From: Thermomonas brevis
GTDB lineage: Bacteria; Pseudomonadota; Gammaproteobacteria; Xanthomonadales; Xanthomonadaceae
Direction of reading: 5' to 3'
DNA length: 64,000 bases
Assembly (NCBI RefSeq): GCF_014395425.1
Contig: NZ_CP060711.1
Span: 2,852,001 to 2,916,000 of the forward strand
Positions 55,956 to 64,000 of this stretch are shown here, one piece after another; the stretch's first letter is position 1, and every line of letters begins with the position of its first letter. The translations under genes were made by a program, and so were the position numbers. The notes below the pieces were generated by a model. That model was not told the origin of the DNA, did not search any database, and worked only from the letters and a program-made list of their open reading frames with translations.

Positions 55956-56546
55956 TCAGGCGGTCGCCGGGCTCGCGGCGCGGTTGGCGTGGCGCGGGAT
56001 GCCGTCCTCGTCCAGCAGCTGCTCGATGCGGTTGAACACTTCCGCGCGCGAGAAGGGCTTCTTCATGAAGTCGTCGGCGCCGATGCGCTGCACGTAGAAC
56101 TGCTCGGTGGCCTGCGCGTTGCCGCTGATCATCACGATCGGGATGTCCTTGGTGACCGGGTCGCGGCGCAGCTTGCGCAGGGCGCTGAAGCCGTCGATGC
56201 CGGGCAGCACGATGTCCAGGAAGATCAGGTCGGGCCGCTCGCGGCGGGCGATCTCCAGCCCGCTTTCGCCGTCGTAGGCCACCAGCACGTCGAAGTGGTT
56301 CTGCTGGAGCATGCGCTTGAGCAGGGCGACGATGGTCGGCGAGTCGTCGATCACCAGCACGCGGGTGCCGGGGCGGGCGCTGTGGCGCTCGCGCTCGCGC
56401 CGCTCCGGACCGCCGTGCGGGTCGGCATCGTCGGCGGCGGCCGGCGCGGAGGAAACGGCCGCCGGCGCATGCCTGACTTCGGCGGCGCGCGCGGCCGCCG
56501 GCGCGCCGTCCTGGCGCTTGCGTTTGAACAGGTCGAAAAAGCCCAC
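55956..56546 (-). CDS. Single-domain response regulator with N-terminal extension
   Basis: A 196-residue CheY-like protein. The first 60 residues are a basic then Ala/Pro-rich extension (FFDLFKRKRQDG). The receiver domain begins RVLVIDDSPTIVALLKRML with phosphoacceptor Asp at 111 (LIFLDIVLPG) and the Lys in DFMKKPFS. No output domain follows. It resembles PilG/PilH or chemotaxis-type regulators, but there is no partner kinase next to it. Start is GTG at 56546. The N-terminal basic stretch could serve as a membrane or partner anchor. Confidence 0.85.
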   Translation of the reverse strand: MGFFDLFKRKRQDGAPAAARAAEVRHAPAAVSSAPAAADDADPHGGPERRERERHSARPGTRVLVIDDSPTIVALLKRMLQQNHFDVLVAYDGESGLEIARRERPDLIFLDIVLPGIDGFSALRKLRRDPVTKDIPIVMISGNAQATEQFYVQRIGADDFMKKPFSRAEVFNRIEQLLDEDGIPRHANRAASPATA

Positions 56547-56601
56547 GCGTCGATGTCCCCGGTTGTGACCCCGGGGCGCATCTTAACGTGGACGGGCGGG
56601 A

Positions 56602-57492
56602 TCAGCGCCGGGCGTGCGCGTCCTCGGCCAGCGCGCGGAAGGCGAACAGCCGCGCCGCCTTGCCCCAGGCCAGCGAACCGGCGATGGCGCAGCCCAGCAG
56701 CATCGTCAGCAGGAAGCCGCCGACCCCGCCGGCGCCGATGCGCTGGCGCAGCGCCACGATGGCCAAGGCCAGCAGCAGGCTGCACACGGTCGGCACCAGG
56801 TAGGCGGACAGCACCGCCAGCGGGCGCCGGCACAGCAGCTTCATCCCGCGCCACCAGGCCTTGAGCGCCGAGCGCAGGCGCGCGTCGGCGGCCAGCCAGC
56901 CGCGCCCGGCCTCGACGCCGGCATGGGCCAGCACCAGCAGCAGGCCGCCCACGGCCAGCGCGATGTCGCGCCCGCGGTCGACGTCGGCGGCGAGGATGGC
57001 GTGCTCGTGCATCTTCTCGTTGGCGCCGACCGCGCCGGCCATCACCATCGCCGCCACGCCAAGCGGGATCGCCGACCACAGCAGCAGGCGCAGCATCGGG
57101 CCGTATTCGCCGATGCCGCCGCGCAGCAGATCGCCGAAGCCGAGCGGGGCGCGGCTGCGCGCGGCGGCCACGGTGGCGCCGGCCAGCAGCGGCGAGAGCA
57201 GCAGCATCAGGATGCCGCTGGCCCAGACGCTTTCGGTCAGCACCGCCAGCGGCGATTCGTGGGCCATCAGCGCTTCCACCATCAGTGCCGGCGCCTTGCC
57301 GTCGGCGACGACCTGCGCTTGCAGCGAGTGGTTGAGCACGCCGGCCAGCCAGTTCCAGACCGGCAGCGCGCCGAGCAGCCCGCAGAGCAGGGTGGCGATG
57401 ATCCAGACCAGCAGCAGGCGCCACTGCAGGGCGCCGGCGAGGGCGCGGGGAACGGCGTTGCGGGCGCGGAGCGGGCGATTCGTCGTGTTCAT
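56602..57492 (-). CDS. Polytopic membrane protein, 296 residues
   Basis: Several hydrophobic segments are visible: LLLVWIIATLLCGLLGALPVW, ILMLLLSPLLAGATVAAA, LLLWSAIPLGVAAMVMAGAVG, IALAVGGLLLVLAHAGV, AVLSAYLVPTVCSLLLALAIVAL and FLLTMLLGCAIAGSLAWG. This makes a six-to-seven-helix inner-membrane protein. No motif I recognise. ATG at 57492 follows 14 bp after the M1 peptidase stop, so the two may be cotranscribed. Confidence 0.75.
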   Translation of the reverse strand: MNTTNRPLRARNAVPRALAGALQWRLLLVWIIATLLCGLLGALPVWNWLAGVLNHSLQAQVVADGKAPALMVEALMAHESPLAVLTESVWASGILMLLLSPLLAGATVAAARSRAPLGFGDLLRGGIGEYGPMLRLLLWSAIPLGVAAMVMAGAVGANEKMHEHAILAADVDRGRDIALAVGGLLLVLAHAGVEAGRGWLAADARLRSALKAWWRGMKLLCRRPLAVLSAYLVPTVCSLLLALAIVALRQRIGAGGVGGFLLTMLLGCAIAGSLAWGKAARLFAFRALAEDAHARR

Positions 57493-57506
57493 CGGGGCGC
57501 GCCTAA

Positions 57507-59696
57507 TCAGAGGGTGGCCAGCAGGGCGAAGAAGGAATGCAGCAGCGTCGCGAAGTCGCCGAACCAGCGGCGCGCGGCCGCGGGCTGCGATTCCAGCGTG
57601 CGGCTGTCGTTGAGCTTGTTGGCGTCCATCCGCAGCAGGCCGTCCGGATCGAGCTGGGCCGAGGTCGCCTTGGAACGCGCGGTCACCACGAAGCGCTGCC
57701 AGCTTTCCTGCGAAGTCACCGGGAAGTCGCGGTGGCTGCCGTCGGCGAAGTTGATCCGCAGCACCTGCGGCGGCTTGGCCGCGTCGCGGCGCACCACCAC
57801 CACGGTGCGGTAGGGGAACGCGCCCTGGCCGTCCTTCGCGTCCGGGTGCTTGGCCTTCCACGCCTTGCGGTGCTTCTCGATGGCCGCATCGATGGCCTTG
57901 CTGCCCACCAGCACCTGCTTGCCCTTGTACGCGTGGTAGCCGGGCAGCGGCAGCACTTCGTCGCTGGACAGGCGTTCGATGCGGTCGTCGGTGCGGCCGG
58001 TGCCGTAGATGTAGGCGTCGAACGCGCCGTTCACGATGTCGGGCTTGCCGGTGCCTTCGGCCAGCGCGTCGCGCAGGTCGGCCAGCGAGGGATGGCGGAA
58101 CTTCCAGCGCTCGTAGTACAGCTTCATCGCCCGCTCCATCGCGGGCGTGCCCACCAGCGCCTCGATCTGCCGCATCGCGGTGGCGGTGCGCGTGTAGACG
58201 GTGTTGTAGCTGCCGCTGGACAGGCGCGCCCACGAGTTGCGGCCGAGCGGGTCGGCCGGATCGCCCAGGCTGGCGCCGAGGCGCTCCATCTCGAACGGGG
58301 TGATGCGGGTGCCGATGCCCAGCGCCTTCAGCCACGGCCGGGTCAGCACGATGTCCTGCTTGCGCGAGGTCATCATCCGCTGGTCCCAGTACTCGTTCAT
58401 GCCCTCGTCGAGCATCGGCTCCTCGAACTCGTTGGAGCCGAGGATGCCGTAGAAGTAGCCGTGGCCGAACTCGTGCACGGTGACGAAGTCCAGCGCGAAG
58501 CGGCCGACGCTGCCGGGCTCCACCATGTCGGTGCTGTCGGCGGTGAAGAAGGTCGGGTACTCCATGCCGCCGGCCTCGTCGGCGCCGTAGGGCGGCACCA
58601 CCGCGGTCGCGGTCCTGTACGGGTAGGCGCCCAGCGTCTTCGAGAAATAGGCCAGCGAATCGATGGTGGCCTGCGCGACCGGCTCGGCGTTGCTGGCGTA
58701 TTCCGGGTGGTACAGCACCTTGACCTCGACCGGGCCGTTCGGGCCGTTCCAGGTCTTCACCAGCGGCTTGGCGTAGCGCTTGTCGGCGGTCCAGGCGAAG
58801 TCGTGGACGTCGTCCTGCAGGTAGCGATGGGTGGTCTTGCCGGCCTTCTCGACCGGCGCGCCGGCCAGCTGGCCGGTGGCGCCGACGGTGTAGTCCTTCG
58901 GCACGGTGATGCGCACGTCGTAGCTGCCGTAGTCGGCGTAGAACTCGCTGTGCAGGTGGAACTCGTGGGCGTTCCAGCGCGGCGCGGTGGCGCCGCGTTC
59001 GCCCGGCAACTCCAGCACGCCGATCTTCGGGAACCACTGGCCGACCAGGTGGAAGCTGCCGTAGTAGCCGGTGCGCGCGACCACGCGCGGCAGCTGGTCG
59101 AAGAAGTCGATGTCCAGCGTGGTGGACGCGCCGGGCGCCACCGGCTGCGGCAGGTCGATGCGGACCACGCTGCGGTCGGTTTTCGGGCCGTCGTCCGGCT
59201 GCACGAAGGTCCAGGTCGCCGCCGCGCCGTTCTGCCGCACCTTGTCCAGGCGGATGTAGCCGTATTCGCCGTCCCTGGTGGCGACGTTGCTGCGGAAGCC
59301 GCTGCTGCTGGCCCGCTGCTCGGTCATGAAGGTGCTGCCGGGGCCGTCGAAGCCGTTGAGGTACAGGTGCACGTACACGCTGCACACCGGTTGCGCGCTG
59401 CGGTTGCGCCAGGTCAGCTTCTGCTTGCCGGCGATGGTGTGCTTGACCGGGTCGAGCTCGGCGTCGATGGAGTAGGCCACCACCCGGTCGGACAGCGTGC
59501 CCTGGCCGGTGCGCGCGCCGCCCCAGGCGTCGGCTGCGCTGGCCGTGCGCACCGCGCCGGCATCGGCGGCGGCCAGCGGGATGGCGGCGCAGCCGGCGGC
59601 CGGAGCGGCGACGTTGGCGGGTGTCTTGGCGAGTGCGGGAACCGATGACAGCGCGAGCAAGGAGGACAGGGCGACTGCGACCCGGTGGCTGTGCAT
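57507..59696 (-). CDS. M1 family aminopeptidase-like zinc peptidase
   Basis: A 729-residue secreted peptidase with signal peptide (VALSSLLALSSVPALAKT). The gluzincin motif HEFGH is at 408-412 with the third ligand Glu at 431, exactly HExxH-X18-E. The exopeptidase motif reads GGMEYPT near 375 in place of GAMEN, so substrate N-terminus recognition may differ. The N-terminal beta saddle (YSIDAELDPVKHTIAGKQKLTWRN) is typical. The C-terminal 180 residues are less conserved. It probably processes peptides in the periplasm. ATG at 59696, divergent from the GFA-family gene. Confidence 0.9.
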   Translation of the reverse strand: MHSHRVAVALSSLLALSSVPALAKTPANVAAPAAGCAAIPLAAADAGAVRTASAADAWGGARTGQGTLSDRVVAYSIDAELDPVKHTIAGKQKLTWRNRSAQPVCSVYVHLYLNGFDGPGSTFMTEQRASSSGFRSNVATRDGEYGYIRLDKVRQNGAAATWTFVQPDDGPKTDRSVVRIDLPQPVAPGASTTLDIDFFDQLPRVVARTGYYGSFHLVGQWFPKIGVLELPGERGATAPRWNAHEFHLHSEFYADYGSYDVRITVPKDYTVGATGQLAGAPVEKAGKTTHRYLQDDVHDFAWTADKRYAKPLVKTWNGPNGPVEVKVLYHPEYASNAEPVAQATIDSLAYFSKTLGAYPYRTATAVVPPYGADEAGGMEYPTFFTADSTDMVEPGSVGRFALDFVTVHEFGHGYFYGILGSNEFEEPMLDEGMNEYWDQRMMTSRKQDIVLTRPWLKALGIGTRITPFEMERLGASLGDPADPLGRNSWARLSSGSYNTVYTRTATAMRQIEALVGTPAMERAMKLYYERWKFRHPSLADLRDALAEGTGKPDIVNGAFDAYIYGTGRTDDRIERLSSDEVLPLPGYHAYKGKQVLVGSKAIDAAIEKHRKAWKAKHPDAKDGQGAFPYRTVVVVRRDAAKPPQVLRINFADGSHRDFPVTSQESWQRFVVTARSKATSAQLDPDGLLRMDANKLNDSRTLESQPAAARRWFGDFATLLHSFFALLATL

Positions 59697-59805
59697 GGTG
59701 TCTCCGGAAAGGGCGATGGAAAGGCGGACAGAAAATACCGCAACGGTGTGCGAAGCGCAGGGACGTGGCAACATGCCGATCGTCACGGTCGAGGAGGGAC
59801 GAACG

Positions 59806-60159
59806 ATGGCCACCTACGGGGGAAGCTGCCACTGCGGCGGGATCGCGTTTACGCTGGACGGCGCGGTGGAGATGGGGATCGACTGCAACTGCTCGCTGTG
59901 CCGGCGGCGCGGCGGCCTGCTGGCGTTCTTTCCGCGCGAGGCGCTGGTGCTGCGCACGCCGGAAGCCGAGGTGTCGACCTACACCTTCAACACCCATGCG
60001 ATCCGCCACCACTTCTGCCCGGTGTGCGGGGTGGCGCCGTACAGCGAGGGCGTCGATCCGAAGAGCGGGGAACCAATGGTGGCGGTCAACCTGCGCTGCC
60101 TGCCGGACCTGGACCTGGCTTCGCTGAAGATCGTGCCGTTCGACGGCGCCAGCATGTGA
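59806..60159 (+). CDS. GFA family (CENP-V/GFA) zinc protein
   Basis: A 117-residue protein with the GFA fold. Zinc cysteines are GSCHCGG (8 and 10), CNCSLC and CPVCG, with FCPVCGVAPYSEG as C-terminal block. Members include formaldehyde-activating enzyme homologues, though most, like this, have no shown activity. ATG at 59806 with GGAGG eight bases upstream. It starts 25 bp before the sulfotransferase gene in the same direction. Confidence 0.9.
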   Translation: MATYGGSCHCGGIAFTLDGAVEMGIDCNCSLCRRRGGLLAFFPREALVLRTPEAEVSTYTFNTHAIRHHFCPVCGVAPYSEGVDPKSGEPMVAVNLRCLPDLDLASLKIVPFDGASM

Positions 60160-60184
60160 GCGCGACGGGGACGGCACCGCAACG

Positions 60185-62221
60185 ATGAGCGCCCAGCCCC
60201 GCACCGCCAGCATCGAGGCCGCACTGGCCCACGCCCTGCGCCTGCTGGACGCGCAGCCCGCGCTGGCCGCCGAGCAGGCGCACGAAATCCTCGCCGCCGC
60301 GCCCGGCCATCCGGGCGCCGAACTGCTGCTGGGCATGGCCGCGAACGCACAGGGCGACTTCGCCCGCGCCGAGGCCATCCTCGATCCGCTGTCGCGCGGG
60401 CAGCCGCGCTCGGCCAAGACCTGGCTGGAACTGGCGCGCGCGCGCATCGGCGCCGGCCGGCGGGTGGAGGCGATGCCCTGCCTGGAGCGTGCCGTCGCCT
60501 TGCAGCCCGGCCTGTCCGGCGCGTGGCTGGCGCTGGCCGACCTGCGCTTCGCCGCCGGCGACGAGGACGGCGCGGACGCCGCCTATCTCCAGCACGTGCG
60601 CCACAGCGCGCACGATCCGGAACTGCTGGCCGCCGCCGACGCGCTGGCGCGCGGCGAACTGCCCGACGCGGAAACCCGCCTGCGCGCGCGGCTGGCGCGC
60701 CAGCCCTTCGACGTGGCGGCGCTGCGCATGCTGGCCGAGCTGGCGGCGCGGCTGGGCCGCAACGAGGAAGCGGCGCTGCTGCTCGAACACGCGCTGGAGC
60801 GCGCGCCCGGCTTCGACGCCGCGCGCCGCAACTACGCCGCCGTGCTCAACCGCGGCAACCGCCATGCCGAGGCGCTGGCCGAGATCGACGCGCTGCTGGA
60901 ACGCGCGCCGGGCGACCCGCCGCTGCGCAACATGCGCGCGGTGGTGCTGGGCAAGCTGGGCGACTTCGACGGCGCCATCGCCACCTACGAGGCCGTGCTG
61001 GCGCGCACGCCGGAGCAGTGGCAGGTCTGGCTGGGCTACGGCCACGCGCTCAAGACCGCCAACCGCACCGACGACGCGGTGGCCGCCTACCGCCGCGCCA
61101 TCGCGCTGAAGCCCGGCTTCGGCGGCGCGTGGTGGAGCCTGGCCAACCTCAAGACGGTGCGCTTCGACGCCGCCGACATCGAGGCGATGCGCGCGCAGCT
61201 GCGGCGCGGCGACCTCGACGACGACGCCCGCCTGCACTTCGAGTTCGCGCTCGGCAAGGCACTGGAGGACGCCGGCGAGGACGCCGACGCGTTCGCCCAC
61301 TACGCGCGCGGCAACGCGCTGCGGCGCCGGCAATTGCCCTACGACGCCGCGCTGGGCCGCGAGCGCACCCGCCGCGCGATCCGCACCTACACCCGCGCGT
61401 TCTTCGCCGAACGCGCCGGCGCCGGCTGCCCCGCGCCCGATCCGATCTTCGTGGTCGGCATGCCGCGCGCCGGCTCGACCCTGATCGAGCAGATCCTGTC
61501 CAGCCACCCGCAGGTGGAAGGGACGATGGAGCTGCCGTCGCTGATCGCCATCACCCGCGAGCTGCGCCAGCGCGAGGGCAACCCGGAAACTACCTCGTAC
61601 CACGACGTGCTGGCCGGGCTGGACCGCGCGGAACTGGCCGCGCTCGGCGAGGACTACCTGCGCCGCGCGCAGGCGCACCGCCGCGAGGGCCGGCCGCTGT
61701 TCATCGACAAGATGCCGAACAACTTCGCCCACGTCGGCCTGATCCACGCGATCCTGCCGAACGCGAAGATCGTCGACGCGCGCCGGCATCCGCTGGCCTG
61801 CTGCTTCTCCAACTTCAAGCAGCACTTCGCGCGCGGCCAGGCCTTCAGCTACGGCTTGGCCGACATGGGCGGCTACTACGCCGACTACGTCGCGCTGATG
61901 GCGCATTTCGACGAGGTGCTGCCGGGGCGGGTGCACCGGGTGATCTACGAGGACATGGTGGCCGACACCGAGGCGCAGGTGCGCGCGCTGCTGGCCTACT
62001 GCGGCCTCGACTTCGACGAACGCTGCCTGCGCTTCTTCGAGAACCGCCGCGCGGTGCGCACGGCGAGTTCCGAACAGGTGCGCAGGCCGATCTACCGCGA
62101 GGGGGTGGACCAGTGGCGGCGCTTCGCGCCGTGGCTGGGCCCGCTCGAGGAGGCGCTGGGGCCGGTGCTGGAGCGTTATCCGGCGGTGCCGCCGCCGGAG
62201 GAATTGCCGGCCCGGCGCTGA
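60185..62221 (+). CDS. TPR-repeat sulfotransferase
   Basis: A 678-residue fusion. Residues about 1-380 are tetratricopeptide repeats (for example LLGMAANAQGDFARAEAILDPLS, YRRAIALKPGFGGAWWSLANLK). The C-terminal sulfotransferase has the PAPS loop VVGMPRAGSTLIEQILSSHP near residue 423, IDKMPNNFAHVGLIHAILPNAKIVDARR as the 3'-phosphate region, and YEDMVADTEAQVRALLAYCGLDF. The protein has no signal peptide, so it transfers sulfate in the cytoplasm, perhaps on a peptide or small metabolite held by the TPRs. The next gene is a TonB receptor 84 bp on. Confidence 0.92.
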   Translation: MSAQPRTASIEAALAHALRLLDAQPALAAEQAHEILAAAPGHPGAELLLGMAANAQGDFARAEAILDPLSRGQPRSAKTWLELARARIGAGRRVEAMPCLERAVALQPGLSGAWLALADLRFAAGDEDGADAAYLQHVRHSAHDPELLAAADALARGELPDAETRLRARLARQPFDVAALRMLAELAARLGRNEEAALLLEHALERAPGFDAARRNYAAVLNRGNRHAEALAEIDALLERAPGDPPLRNMRAVVLGKLGDFDGAIATYEAVLARTPEQWQVWLGYGHALKTANRTDDAVAAYRRAIALKPGFGGAWWSLANLKTVRFDAADIEAMRAQLRRGDLDDDARLHFEFALGKALEDAGEDADAFAHYARGNALRRRQLPYDAALGRERTRRAIRTYTRAFFAERAGAGCPAPDPIFVVGMPRAGSTLIEQILSSHPQVEGTMELPSLIAITRELRQREGNPETTSYHDVLAGLDRAELAALGEDYLRRAQAHRREGRPLFIDKMPNNFAHVGLIHAILPNAKIVDARRHPLACCFSNFKQHFARGQAFSYGLADMGGYYADYVALMAHFDEVLPGRVHRVIYEDMVADTEAQVRALLAYCGLDFDERCLRFFENRRAVRTASSEQVRRPIYREGVDQWRRFAPWLGPLEEALGPVLERYPAVPPPEELPARR

Positions 62222-62305
62222 GCGCGCGCAAGACCGGTCGAGCGGCCAGGGGGACGCGGAACCGGAACAACAACGATGAGTGCCACAACTGGAGGGGAGT
62301 CCACG

Positions 62306-64000
62306 ATGCACGCAAGCAAACGCAGTCGCCGCGATGGCGAGATGTACGGATGTTTCCGCAAGATTCCGCTGGCCGCCGCGGTGGCGCTGGCGTTCGCCGC
62401 GCCGGCCTGGGCGCAGGAGGCCGCGCCGCCTCCGCTGCCGCAGAAGGACCGCGAGGCGCGCACCCTCGACACGGTCACGGTGACCGCGCAGAAGCGCGAG
62501 GAGAACCTGCAGAAGGTGCCGATCAGCCTGCAGGTGCTGGGCAACCAGCAGCTCGAACAGCAGAACGTCGCCTCGTTCAGCGACTACGCCAAGCTGATCC
62601 CCAGCCTGAGCTACGGCACCGCCGGCGGCGGCGTGTTCTCCGGGCCGGGCTTCGTGCAGGTGTACATGCGCGGCGTCGCCAGCGGCGGCGACGGCAACCA
62701 CTCGGGCTCGCAGCCCAGCGTGGGCATGTACCTCGACGAGCAGCCGATCACCACCATCCAGGGCGCGCTCGACATCCACATGTACGACATCGACCGGGTG
62801 GAGGCGCTGGCCGGCCCGCAGGGCACGCTGTACGGCGCCAGCTCGCAGTCCGGCACGGTGCGCATCATCACCCGCAAGCCCGATCCGTCCGGCTACTCCG
62901 CCGGCTTCGCGGTGGAAGCCAACGCCATCGACGGCGGCGGCATCGGCCACGTGCTGGAGGGCTTCGTCAACCTGCCGATCAAGGAGAACACCGCGGCTGT
63001 GCGCCTGGTCGGCTGGCAGAAGCACGACGCCGGCTACGTGGACAACCTGCACGGCACCCGCACCTATCCGACCTCGGGGATCGTGGCCGACAACGCCGAC
63101 CTCGCCGAGAAGAACTACAACACCGCCGACACCGCCGGCCTGCGCGCCGCGCTGAAGCTCGACATCAACGACCGCTGGACGGTCACACCGCAGCTCATCG
63201 CGCAGAAGCAGAAGGCCTACGGCAGCGCCGGCATCGACCCGCTGGTCGGCAGCGCCGCCGCCGGCTACGACGCTTCCAGCGGCGAGATGGCGGTCAAGCA
63301 CTTCAACCCGGAGTTCTCCGACGACCGCTGGTGGCAGGCAGCGATGACGGTGGAAGGCCGGATCGGCAACTTCGACCTGACCTACGTGTTCTCGCACTTG
63401 AAGCGCGATGTCGATTCCGCCTCCGACTACAGCGACTACGGCTACTGGTACGACGCCAACGCAGGCTACGGCGCGTACTTCTACGACAACAACGGCGACC
63501 TCATCAATCCGGCCCAGTACATCAACGCCACCGACGGCTACGAGCGCACCAGCCACGAACTGCGCATCGCCTCGCCGCAGGACAACCGCGTGCGGGTGGT
63601 GGCCGGGCTGTTCTGGCAGCAGCAGAAGCACAACATCCACCAGCGCTACCGCGTGGACGGGCTGGCGGACGACCTGTCGGTGAGCGGCTGGCCGGAGACC
63701 ATCTGGCTGACCGAGCAGGATCGCCGCGACCGCGACCAGGCGGTGTTCGGCCAGATCAGCTTCGACGCCACCGACAGGCTGGAACTGACCGCGGGCGGGC
63801 GCTGGTTCCGCTCCGAGAACGGGCTGAAGGGTTACTTCGGTTTCGCCAACGGCTACTCCTCAGGTAGCAATCTGGACCCGGTGGACCGCTACGGCGAAGC
63901 GGGCTGCCTGGCGCAGTACGGCGCCCCGTCCAACTGGGAGTCGTACGACGGCGCACCGTGCAAGGTGTTCGACAAGGGCATCAAGGAGCACGATGCCACC
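62306..64000 (+). CDS. TonB-dependent receptor, N-terminal 565 residues (partial)
   Basis: A partial outer-membrane receptor cut by the window edge. The signal peptide is KIPLAAAVALAFAAPAWAQ near residues 20-38, then the TonB box TVTVTAQKREENLQ and a plug domain with VYMRGVASGG, VGMYLDEQPI, VEALAGPQGTLYGASSQSGTVRII. Barrel strands follow. The block LVGWQKHDAGYVDNLHGTR and QRYRVDGLADDL suggest the broad iron-siderophore/vitamin or metabolite receptor class rather than the Oar type at 24052. I chose ATG at 62306 because GGAGGGGAG lies seven bases upstream; ATG 62276 lacks it. Substrate unknown; proximity to the sulfotransferase hints at a sulfated compound. Confidence 0.9.
   Translation, partial: MHASKRSRRDGEMYGCFRKIPLAAAVALAFAAPAWAQEAAPPPLPQKDREARTLDTVTVTAQKREENLQKVPISLQVLGNQQLEQQNVASFSDYAKLIPSLSYGTAGGGVFSGPGFVQVYMRGVASGGDGNHSGSQPSVGMYLDEQPITTIQGALDIHMYDIDRVEALAGPQGTLYGASSQSGTVRIITRKPDPSGYSAGFAVEANAIDGGGIGHVLEGFVNLPIKENTAAVRLVGWQKHDAGYVDNLHGTRTYPTSGIVADNADLAEKNYNTADTAGLRAALKLDINDRWTVTPQLIAQKQKAYGSAGIDPLVGSAAAGYDASSGEMAVKHFNPEFSDDRWWQAAMTVEGRIGNFDLTYVFSHLKRDVDSASDYSDYGYWYDANAGYGAYFYDNNGDLINPAQYINATDGYERTSHELRIASPQDNRVRVVAGLFWQQQKHNIHQRYRVDGLADDLSVSGWPETIWLTEQDRRDRDQAVFGQISFDATDRLELTAGGRWFRSENGLKGYFGFANGYSSGSNLDPVDRYGEAGCLAQYGAPSNWESYDGAPCKVFDKGIKEHDAT

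Noticed and set aside
56602..60447. 1281-codon minus frame joining the membrane protein, M1 region and sulfotransferase start
   Set aside because: It is an open frame made by chance across three real genes in other frames; only 56602-57492 carries a plausible membrane protein.

Overview
The window is a GC-rich (about 70% by eye), densely coding bacterial chromosome segment with about 53 protein genes, short intergenic gaps and no rRNA, tRNA, CRISPR array or insertion sequence that I can see. The gene set (Oar-like TonB receptors, tandem M13 lipoprotein peptidases, fused RlmKL, an Rrf2-sufBCDS operon, GTG starts, REP-like GC-rich palindromes between genes) suggests a gammaproteobacterium of the Xanthomonadaceae/Lysobacteraceae (Lysobacter, Luteimonas, Pseudoxanthomonas or Thermomonas type). 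This placement is an inference from gene content, not a database result.

Layout. 1-1598: 5' part of a large secreted Ig-like repeat protein running off the left edge. 1711-6032: amidase, small hydrolase, the rRNA methyltransferase rlmKL and aquaporin aqpZ, with two REP-like inverted pairs. 6149-6925: a visibly AT-richer orphan membrane protein, probably acquired. 6945-11023: potFGHI polyamine ABC transporter, overlapping genes in order F-G-H-I on the minus strand. 11085-15569: an unusual linker-rich protein, an HNH nuclease, an acyl-CoA dehydrogenase and small proteins.

15723-29180 is the most coherent accessory block. A TonB/Oar-like receptor, two overlapping DoxX membrane proteins, an active/inactive M16 peptidase pair and two tandem M13 metallopeptidase lipoproteins all run on the minus strand. 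A LytS/LytTR two-component system is divergent from the receptor. It looks like an envelope peptide-processing or uptake locus. Three rho-independent terminators separate its units, and the two M13 genes with their leader spacers are a tandem duplication.

29244-36013: beta-CASP nuclease, DUF1801 protein, LtrA and DoxX proteins, a DEAD-box helicase with a long structured leader, and an EptA lipid A phosphoethanolamine transferase. 36185-40748: chemoreceptor, porin and a short phosphate-binding-like protein in one direction, a possible sensing and uptake cassette. 40896-46249: rrf2-sufBCDS iron-sulfur assembly operon with a readable sigma-70 promoter overlapped by an inverted repeat. REP-like elements lie between sufB and sufC and inside the start of sufS.

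46314-64000: esterase, a small membrane protein, a cytochrome c lipoprotein, a SET-domain methyltransferase, a retropepsin-like protease followed closely by a DUF5916-type outer-membrane protein, an EF-G paralogue, a glycine-zipper protein, a response regulator, an M1 peptidase, a GFA-family protein, and a TPR-sulfotransferase followed by a TonB receptor cut by the right edge.
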